DNA of 35,219 nucleotides from Myxococcus llanfairpwllgwyngyllgogerychwyrndrobwllllantysiliogogogochensis. GTDB taxonomy: Bacteria; Myxococcota; Myxococcia; Myxococcales; Myxococcaceae. Positions 26,127 to 32,566 of this stretch are shown in pieces (the first letter of the stretch is position 1; every line of letters begins with the position of its first letter). Made by a program: the position numbers and the translations under genes. Where the stretch lies: positions 1-35,219 of the forward strand of contig NZ_VIFM01000105.1 in the NCBI RefSeq assembly GCF_006636215.1, in the 5' to 3' direction. The notes below the pieces were generated by a model, which did not search any database, was not told the origin of the DNA, and worked only from the letters and a program-made list of their open reading frames with translations.

Positions 26127-26491
26127 GCAGAAGAGCATCCCCATAGCAACCGTCGAACGGGCCCGCCAGGGGTGGCCATACGCCGCCACGCCCTGGGAGC
26201 GGCCGACCTCGAGCAGCAACCGGCCTGTCAGCGCGCCTCATGGGCGTCGAGCCCGCAGCGCAAAGGCAATCAGCCCGCAATGGCATCACAAACAGCCCGC
26301 ACCCGGCCCGCACCGCCTGACATTCGCGGATTCGCTTGCCATTTCTGAAATGATCAACAACCCTGGCGTGTAACCATCCCAGGCAAGCGCACGAGTCACC
26401 CTGGCATCGGGGCGCGCATCGGCCCAGGCATTCATCACAAAGAGTCACAAACGGCCCCGACACAGACCCCCCGCTCACAGAAAGCCCGCAC
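26127..26491. other. Intergenic region between the two fusion genes
   Basis: 365 bases with no convincing gene and no resemblance to the region upstream of copy 1, so only the coding part is duplicated. It contains a hairpin at 26166-26196 and a less GC-rich stretch around 26335-26370 that may hold a promoter for copy 2, though I cannot fit a good -35/-10 pair. Two tcacaaa motifs occur at about 26433-26450. Confidence 0.5.
26166..26196 (+). terminator. Hairpin after fusion copy 1
   Basis: Arms CCAGGGGTGGC (26166-26176) and GCCACGCCCTGG (26185-26196) pair with one bulged base around an 8-base loop, 39 bases past the stop of copy 1. A terminator or attenuator is likely, which would imply separate control of copy 2. 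Confidence 0.5.
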
Positions 26492-28924
26492 ATGAACAGC
26501 ACTGCGAAGCAGTCTTGCAAGACGGTGTCTGAGCGCAAGTGGACCCTGAGCACGTTCATGGAGTTCTATGAGCGCGTGTTGGGGCCCAAGCTCTTCAAAC
26601 CCTATGGCGAACTCCTCGTACGGGAAATCCGCAAGGACATCCGACCGGAAGCACCCATCACGAACATCCTCGAGGTCGCCTGTGGGACGGGCCGAATCAC
26701 CACGCATCTCTACGAAGATCTGGCCAGGCCGCTCAATCTGAAACTGGTTGCAACGGACCTCTCCAAGATTGCCATCGACGTGTGCAAGACGGTGGTGGGC
26801 GACGAGCTCAAGCGGGACGTCGATTTCCATGCCGATGTCGACATGGCGGACCTGCCCTTCAGCAACGACAGCTTCGACATCATCGTCTGTGGTTTTGGCC
26901 TGATGTTCCCACCCGACAAGACCAAGGTCGCGCGAGAGTTCAAGCGAGTCCTTCGTCCGGGAGGGAAGATCTACGGCACGGTCTTCCACTACAATGAGCT
27001 GTTTGGACTGACCCGGGAACAGTCGCAGAAGCTCTTTGGAACTCCGTCGGCCGTCCTGGACAGGGCGCTCAGCCTGACCGACCATACAGCGATCACGAGC
27101 GCGTTCTCCCTGGAGGGGCTCGCCAGAGGCGTCGCCGAGGTCGCGACGTCATGTCCCTTGTCGTTCTTCCTGGGCGAGGAGGACACAAGAGAGTTCATCT
27201 TCAACACCTGCATCTTGCTGGAGGAGTTCAACCAGTGCGACACCCCTACCCGGGAGGCGTATCTCGATACGATTCTCAGGGAGCTTCGCACGCGTGTCCC
27301 GACCCAGAACTACGAGGTCAAGGCCTGGCTCCTGCGCGGAGCGGTCGACGAGGCCAGCAAGCAGACCGTTGCCGTCAGCGCCCTGCCTGACTTCAATGGA
27401 CTGAACTCGTTTCGTGCGATGGCGCCGGAGCTCGTCGAGAGTCGAGAGAAACGGCTGCTCTCCCGCTCCGACGCGCACGCCCTGCGGGAATACCAGACCA
27501 TGAAGTCGGCCTTCCTGGCCGAGCATCCGGAGTATCCCGACGACGAGGTGGAGGCCCTGAGGCGCGAGGAGTTCTCACGCCTGGATGCACAATCAGAGAC
27601 CTATCTGGATCACGTGGGCGGTGCCATCGCCCCAGAGAGCCTCATTGATCGTGACCATCAGGTCCTGAGGAATACGATTCTCGGCAATCCGCACACCGGC
27701 TCGAAGGCCACCGAAGCGGCGTACGAGAAGGCCCGCTCGGAGATCTACCGATTCTTCCGCTGCTCACCGGAAGAGTACGAGATCATCTTCACCCCGAACG
27801 CCAGCGGGGCCATCAGGCTGGTCGCGGAGTCGTTCCCCTTCGAGAGCGGCTCGGAGTTCCTGCTCGCCAAGGACAACCACACCTCCATCCACGGCATCCG
27901 GGAGTTCGCCAAGGCCCGGGGCGCCGCTGTCAGGTACATCCCTCTGGACAAGGAGCTGCTGCTCGTCGAGAGCTCACTGCGGCGCTCGCTCGAGAAGCTC
28001 GACAGGAACCACGCCCACCTTTTCGCGTTCCCCGCGCAGTCCAACGCGACAGGTGTGAAGCATGACCTGAAATGGATCAAGTTCGCGCAAGAGCGCGGAG
28101 CGATGGTCCTGTGCGACGCGGCGGCGTTCGTCCCCCTGTCGGCGTTCGATTTCGAGACCTATCAACCGGACTTCGTCCCCGTATCCCTCTACAAGATATT
28201 TGGCTATCCAACCGGGTCCGGCTGTCTCATCGCGAAGAGAGATTCCCTGCGCAAGCTGACCCCGCCATCCTTCGCCGGGGGCGCGGTGTGTTACTACTCC
28301 GGGCCGTGGTCTCCCACGGACCGGCTGTTGCACCACGACCAGGGGAGGCAGTTCGAAATCGGCACGCCCAACTATGCATCCTTCCACGCCATCGCCTATG
28401 GCTTCGAGTTCATCTCCAGGCTCGGAGTCCACAACATCGGCGGTCGCGCGAAGGCGCTGGCTCGATGGCTCGAAACGCAGCTACAGCCGTTACAGCACGA
28501 GATCAAAGCCAAGGGCCCGCTCTGCCGGGTCTATGGCCCCGCGTCGGAAGACAAGGGCGCGACGGTCATGTTGAACCTGTTCGACTGCTACAACTCGGTC
28601 TTCCCTCATTCGCAGGTCAAGAGAGCCGCCGAGTCCTTCGGCATCACGCTTCGCAATGGCTGTTTCTGCAATCTGGGCGCGGTACAGCATGCCACCTACA
28701 CCACCGCTGGCGCGGAGCACTGCGAGCTCGACAAGACGAAGAAGATCTTCGATTGCAGGACCTTCGACGATGAGATTCTCAACAAGGGGCTCTGCGGAGC
28801 GGTTCGCGTCTCGTTCGGCCTCGGCTCGAACTTCCGCGACGCCTATCGCTTCTATCTGTTCGCGAAGTCCTTGATGAACACCGAGACCTCGAGGCTGCAG
28901 GACTACCTGGCCGCCGCTTCGTGA
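26492..28924 (+). CDS. Methyltransferase / Moco-sulfurase-like (NifS, class V) fusion protein, copy 2
   Basis: 810 residues, no insertion or deletion relative to copy 1, with 89 differences by my count (about 89 % identity). Most base changes are synonymous, so both copies look maintained. All marks are kept: EVACGTGR in the methyltransferase half, DAAAF (Asp542), SLYKIFG (Lys568), and RNGCFCNLGA (Cys724, Cys726). Differences cluster in the linker (about 227-350: for example LSFFLGEEDTREFIF for LTFHLDEQDTREFLF) and at a few spots in the second domain (EFAKARGAAVRYIPLD, KKIFDCRTFDDEILN). This suggests a shared chemistry with altered substrate preference or partner contact (inference). No duplicated flanks were found. 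The next gene begins 46 bases after the stop, so copy 2 could be co-transcribed with it. Confidence 0.85.
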   Translation: MNSTAKQSCKTVSERKWTLSTFMEFYERVLGPKLFKPYGELLVREIRKDIRPEAPITNILEVACGTGRITTHLYEDLARPLNLKLVATDLSKIAIDVCKTVVGDELKRDVDFHADVDMADLPFSNDSFDIIVCGFGLMFPPDKTKVAREFKRVLRPGGKIYGTVFHYNELFGLTREQSQKLFGTPSAVLDRALSLTDHTAITSAFSLEGLARGVAEVATSCPLSFFLGEEDTREFIFNTCILLEEFNQCDTPTREAYLDTILRELRTRVPTQNYEVKAWLLRGAVDEASKQTVAVSALPDFNGLNSFRAMAPELVESREKRLLSRSDAHALREYQTMKSAFLAEHPEYPDDEVEALRREEFSRLDAQSETYLDHVGGAIAPESLIDRDHQVLRNTILGNPHTGSKATEAAYEKARSEIYRFFRCSPEEYEIIFTPNASGAIRLVAESFPFESGSEFLLAKDNHTSIHGIREFAKARGAAVRYIPLDKELLLVESSLRRSLEKLDRNHAHLFAFPAQSNATGVKHDLKWIKFAQERGAMVLCDAAAFVPLSAFDFETYQPDFVPVSLYKIFGYPTGSGCLIAKRDSLRKLTPPSFAGGAVCYYSGPWSPTDRLLHHDQGRQFEIGTPNYASFHAIAYGFEFISRLGVHNIGGRAKALARWLETQLQPLQHEIKAKGPLCRVYGPASEDKGATVMLNLFDCYNSVFPHSQVKRAAESFGITLRNGCFCNLGAVQHATYTTAGAEHCELDKTKKIFDCRTFDDEILNKGLCGAVRVSFGLGSNFRDAYRFYLFAKSLMNTETSRLQDYLAAAS

Positions 28925-28970
28925 CCAGGTGTACGCTCCGGCCTGTCACGAGGGTTCGACGAGGCAGGGC

Positions 28971-29975
28971 ATGGCTTGGTGGAATGAGTTGATGGGGCGC
29001 GTGTCGGGAGCCGGTCGTTCGCCGGCCCTGGCACAGCGGGTCGAGGTGGCACCCGGGCTCACGGTGTCTGTCACCCGGCACGCCCGCCCGACGTCGAAGG
29101 GGCCCGTGGACTGCGTGTCGTACGTGTCGGACGGACTCGCCGCCAAGGGGCAGAAGGAGCTGGTGTTCACGCTGCCTGCGGGGATGGCGGATGAGGCCTT
29201 TTCATCCAAGCTGTTCTCGTTCTTCGCCACGATCAACCAGTTCGCCGAGCAGGGGCGCACCGTGGACACGGGCGGTCACACCCAGTTCGGACAGAGGAGT
29301 CTGTTCCCTGGCCGGCATCTGCTCTACGTCCCGGCGGAGCCCCTGCCGGAGGTGTCCGTTCCGCCAAACGCACTCGCCGCCGTTCCCGTGACGGAGGGGG
29401 AACTGGCGCTGGTCGAGCGCTTCGGGGCGACGCGGGTGATGTCCTCGCTGGGCCGGATGTGCTCACACTTCCCCTGCCCCACCTGGTTCGACCCCGAGCG
29501 GCCCGAGCTGCCGCATGCGGAGATGCTCCAGGCGAGCATGTTGTCGAACATCGCGAGTGCCCGCCTCAGGGAAGCACGGGTCCTCCAGATGGGGAGCGAC
29601 ATCGTCCTGCGCCTCGTTCCGGGCGCCGAGGCGCTCCTCCAGCAGTTGTTCGCGGAGCTTCCGGCGAACATGCCCTTCGCGCTGCTCACGGGACTCGACC
29701 CGACCGCGGATGCGTACTTCGTCTGGGCGCCGGGCCAGCGCGAACCTCAAGCCATCACTCCCCCCGGGCAGAACAACGCCGAGCGGCTCTGCGGAAACTT
29801 CCTCGTGGTCGTCCCGGAGCAGGAAAAGGACGCGAGCCAGCTGGTGGAGGACGGCTTTGCCTGGCTGCTCACCGAGGCCTCCTGGAAGGCCGTGAAGCGG
29901 GCCCTGACCGAAGGCGGGGCGCTCGCGCTTCTGGACTCGGCGGGCAGCAAGCGCTTGCGCATCGAGTGGGCGTAG
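28971..29975 (+). CDS. Cytoplasmic protein of unknown function, tentatively SUFU-like
   Basis: 334 residues from the ATG at 28971 (GAGG eight bases upstream); a longer in-frame reading from 28929 has no ribosome site. No signal peptide or membrane segment. The stretch VDCVSYVSDGLAAKGQKELV followed by FSSKLFSFFATINQF, GRTVDTGGHTQFG and LLYVPAEPLPEVS recalls the suppressor-of-fused (SUFU) fold: a GL..-ELV strand pair, a helix, and a GdH-like turn. SUFU-family proteins occur in bacteria as immunity-type proteins of polymorphic toxin systems. This match is from memory of the pattern and not certain. The second half (LVERFGATRVMSSLGRM onwards) is unassigned. It follows fusion copy 2 by 46 bases and precedes the next gene by 17, suggesting one operon. 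Confidence 0.7.
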   Translation: MAWWNELMGRVSGAGRSPALAQRVEVAPGLTVSVTRHARPTSKGPVDCVSYVSDGLAAKGQKELVFTLPAGMADEAFSSKLFSFFATINQFAEQGRTVDTGGHTQFGQRSLFPGRHLLYVPAEPLPEVSVPPNALAAVPVTEGELALVERFGATRVMSSLGRMCSHFPCPTWFDPERPELPHAEMLQASMLSNIASARLREARVLQMGSDIVLRLVPGAEALLQQLFAELPANMPFALLTGLDPTADAYFVWAPGQREPQAITPPGQNNAERLCGNFLVVVPEQEKDASQLVEDGFAWLLTEASWKAVKRALTEGGALALLDSAGSKRLRIEWA

Positions 29976-29992
29976 AGCACCTTCGCCCGAAC

Positions 29993-31531
29993 ATGAAGCC
30001 CACGCCCGGAGACATTCTCGCCGTCTACAACCCTCGGCTGGACGCCTACACCGCCGTCCAGGTGACCGCCCTGAAGGCGGAGGGGAAGAGCGAGGTGGCC
30101 GCCGTGCTGGCCTTGGACTGGGTGGGCCCCGCCCTCCCCGACGCCGCGGCCGTGGCGACCATGGCGCCCGCCAACTTCAACTTCTTCTTCTGGAAGGACC
30201 ACCGCGTCCACGTCTGGGTGTCCGCCGAGGTTCCTCGTGGCTACACGCTCGTGGGTCACCGGCCGCCCCTCGTCGTCGAGGACGTCAAAAGCTACAGCGG
30301 CTGGCCCTCCGGCAGCGCCACCTACAGTCAGCGGCGCTGGGAAGCCATCCCCCAGGCCGAGCGCGACCTCTTCAAGCAGATGGACGCCAACCGCGACAAG
30401 AGCGTGGTGCTCAAGCTGGGCGACCGCGAGGTGCTCCGCTCGACGCAGCGGCTCGACACGGACAGGCTCGCCGCCGCCCCCAATCTCGCGGTGTTCGAGG
30501 TGCTGCCCATCCTGACGTCCGTCAACGCCGACGCCCCCATCCCCGGGCTGTTCGACTTCATCCGCCGCCGCCCGTTCGTCTATGAGTCGGACGTGCGGGC
30601 CCACGGGGAGCGCGTCGTCGACCTGCGTGGCGCCAATCTGACGCGACTCACCCTGGAGGTGACGGGCGTCCACGAGCTCCACCTCAACGAAGGACTGGAG
30701 CACCTGTCCCTGATGGGACAGGCCAGCCCGGAGTTGAAGATTCACGCGGAAGCCGATGGCCGATGGCTGACGCTGTCCGTGAACAACCCGGCCATGGCCT
30801 GGTCCGGACTTGACGCACTGGACGGACTGCATGTGCATGCCGCACAGGAGGTAGATGTCGCCGGCATCGTGAGGCGCTTTCCGAAACTGACGGAGCTGCG
30901 CATCTGGGGGGCTCCTGGCTACTTGAGGAACACCTCCGCGCTGGCGGCGCTCCCCGAACTGCGCATGCTGACGTTGTGCGACATGTTTGGAATCACGCCC
31001 GACGAGTTCCCCGGTCCGGAGCGATTCGCGCATCTGGGGATGCTCTGGCTGACGAGCATTCCCGCCGAACTCGCCGCCGAGGTGAAGAAGACATACAAGA
31101 CCGCGGCTCGCGAGGGCCTGGACCTGTCCGTGCGTCAGCCGCGCAAGGCCGAATGGCTGGCGGAGAACCTGGACAACCCGTTCCGCATCTGGGACGGGGC
31201 CGACACCATCAGCCCGACCCAGGCCAAGAAGGCCGCGACGCTGTATCGACAGGCCCGGTCGGCCGCGCTCAAGGCCGCGTCCGAGGAGCCCAGCGCCGCC
31301 GCCCTGGTCTCCGCGCTCACGCCCATCGTCACGACCTATACCGAGGGCTTCAACAAGATGGATGCTCGCAAGACCTTCATCTACACCGAGGAGCGTGAGC
31401 ACATCTACGTCGCGCTGATGGGCATCTTCGACGCGGTGGACGAGAAGCTCCGGTCCCAGGGCGGGGCATCCGCCGAGCCCCTGAATCGAGAGGCGCTGGT
31501 CTCGGTGCTGGATTCGATTCGCGACTTCTAG
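29993..31531 (+). CDS. Leucine-rich-repeat-like protein of unknown function
   Basis: 512 residues from the ATG at 29993, 17 bases after the preceding stop; a longer in-frame reading from 29459 overlaps that gene and is rejected. No signal peptide is seen. The middle (about 225-360) has degenerate leucine-rich segments (ANLTRLTLEVTGVHELHLNE, LEHLSLMG, FPKLTELRIWGAPG, LPELRMLTLCDMFG). The C-terminal 130 residues are helical (NPFRIWDGADTISPTQAKKA, YTEGFNKMDARKTFIYTEER). Similar myxobacterial proteins are, as I recall, often labelled gliding-motility proteins on weak grounds; I do not adopt this. The N-terminal domain starts GDILAVYNPRLDAYTAVQVT. Tight spacing with the SUFU-like gene suggests a functional pair. 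Confidence 0.75.
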   Translation: MKPTPGDILAVYNPRLDAYTAVQVTALKAEGKSEVAAVLALDWVGPALPDAAAVATMAPANFNFFFWKDHRVHVWVSAEVPRGYTLVGHRPPLVVEDVKSYSGWPSGSATYSQRRWEAIPQAERDLFKQMDANRDKSVVLKLGDREVLRSTQRLDTDRLAAAPNLAVFEVLPILTSVNADAPIPGLFDFIRRRPFVYESDVRAHGERVVDLRGANLTRLTLEVTGVHELHLNEGLEHLSLMGQASPELKIHAEADGRWLTLSVNNPAMAWSGLDALDGLHVHAAQEVDVAGIVRRFPKLTELRIWGAPGYLRNTSALAALPELRMLTLCDMFGITPDEFPGPERFAHLGMLWLTSIPAELAAEVKKTYKTAAREGLDLSVRQPRKAEWLAENLDNPFRIWDGADTISPTQAKKAATLYRQARSAALKAASEEPSAAALVSALTPIVTTYTEGFNKMDARKTFIYTEEREHIYVALMGIFDAVDEKLRSQGGASAEPLNREALVSVLDSIRDF

Positions 31532-31555
31532 CGTGTCGCCGCGCTCAAGCCGCGT

Positions 31556-32437
31556 TCAGTCCTTTCCCAGGGTACGGAACACGGCGGGCAGCTCCTGGGC
31601 GCCCAGCCCCGCGTCGACGGCCCGCCGGTAGTTCTCGAGCAACTCCCTGGGGAAGCGCGTGCTGATGCGTGCGTCCTGGCTCAGCCGGACGATGTGCTCG
31701 ATGGCCGCGACATGGGTGTTGAGGCTGCACTGCTCACCCGTGAAGTCGTCGCGCGCGACCATGTCCTGCGCGGCATCGGCGGTGACGGAGATCAACCCCA
31801 GGAAGGAGTTCTTCTGGGCGAAGAATGCCTTCGGGTCGAGTCCCTCGGCCTTGCACATCGCCGCCGCGTGGAGGACCGCCAGGGAGCCTCCGTAGTAGGC
31901 CTCGAGAATCGCGCAGTCGAGCGTCGCCGCGGAGCCAATCTTCTCGTCGACGTAGACGGAGTTCTTCGCCACCGCCTGGAGCGTCCCGAGGTGCCGGTCG
32001 AAGACCGCGCGCGACCCGGCGTAGAAGACCGTGGCGTAGTCGGTGGCCACGAAGGCGGGATAGGCGAGGATGGCCGCATCCAGGTAGTCCACGCCGTGGG
32101 CCGTCGCCCACTCCAGCGCGTTCCTTGCGTCCGCGGGCGAGCCACTGGTGAGCTGGACGAGCGTCGTCCCGGCGAGCGCCGCCACCACGTCCTTCGAGGA
32201 GAACACCTCCGAGAAGGCGGCGTAGTTCGACAGCGAGACGACCACGAGGTCGCGCCCCGTGATGGCCTCGCGCAGCTCCTCGAACGCGAGGGTGCCACCG
32301 CCCACGGCCTGGGCCTTGCTCGGCGTCCTGTTCCAGACCGCGACCTCGTGCCCCACCGCCGCGAAGGCCCGCGCGAGTGCACTTCCCATGAGCCCGCTGC
32401 CAATCACCGCGATCTTCGACGAACGGCCGGATGTCAT
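31556..32437 (-). CDS. NADPH-dependent beta-hydroxyacid-dehydrogenase / imine-reductase-like oxidoreductase
   Basis: 293 residues from the ATG at 32437, with AGGAG seven bases upstream. The N-terminal Rossmann fold has GSGLMG (Gly13, Gly15, Gly18) and VWNRTPSKA (Asn36-Arg37-Thr38), the pattern favouring NADPH in imine reductases. The helical C-terminal domain has TLDCAILEAYYGGSLAVLHA with Asp174 where many imine reductases keep a proton-donating Asp. The length agrees with the family. Classic beta-hydroxyacid dehydrogenases have a catalytic Lys in this region that I do not see, so reduction of imines or iminium compounds is more likely (inference). It is convergent with the 29993 gene (24-base gap) and follows the methyl-accepting protein gene by 129 bases on its own strand. 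Its start codon lies in an inverted repeat. Confidence 0.82.
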   Translation of the reverse strand: MTSGRSSKIAVIGSGLMGSALARAFAAVGHEVAVWNRTPSKAQAVGGGTLAFEELREAITGRDLVVVSLSNYAAFSEVFSSKDVVAALAGTTLVQLTSGSPADARNALEWATAHGVDYLDAAILAYPAFVATDYATVFYAGSRAVFDRHLGTLQAVAKNSVYVDEKIGSAATLDCAILEAYYGGSLAVLHAAAMCKAEGLDPKAFFAQKNSFLGLISVTADAAQDMVARDDFTGEQCSLNTHVAAIEHIVRLSQDARISTRFPRELLENYRRAVDAGLGAQELPAVFRTLGKD

Positions 32438-32495
32438 CTTCAGTCTCCTGATGCTGCGCTCGAATGCCGCGCCCGGAATCGGGGCCTGAAGATGA
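32434..32495 (-). promoter_or_regulatory. Inverted repeat covering the start codon of the oxidoreductase gene
   Basis: Perfect 10-bp arms TCATCTTCAG and CTGAAGATGA (32434-32443 and 32486-32495) separated by 42 bases. On the minus strand, the downstream arm contains the ATG (32437-32435) and abuts the AGGAG ribosome site. Folding in mRNA could hide the start codon, or the repeat could bind a dimeric regulator. Confidence 0.45.
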
Positions 32496-32566
32496 GACCA
32501 CAGCTTCGGGAGGAATCGACCCTGGATGTTTTTGTCCGCCTCCGGGGAACGTCGTCCGTGCGGGCC

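Noticed and set aside
23694..28924. Tandem fusion genes as an insertion-sequence duplication
   Set aside because: No transposase, terminal inverted repeats or target-site duplications were seen, and the flanks of the two copies differ.
29459..29992. N-terminal extension of the LRR-like gene by 178 codons
   Set aside because: It would overlap most of the SUFU-like gene in another frame; the ATG at 29993 sits right after that gene and gives a sensible N-terminus.
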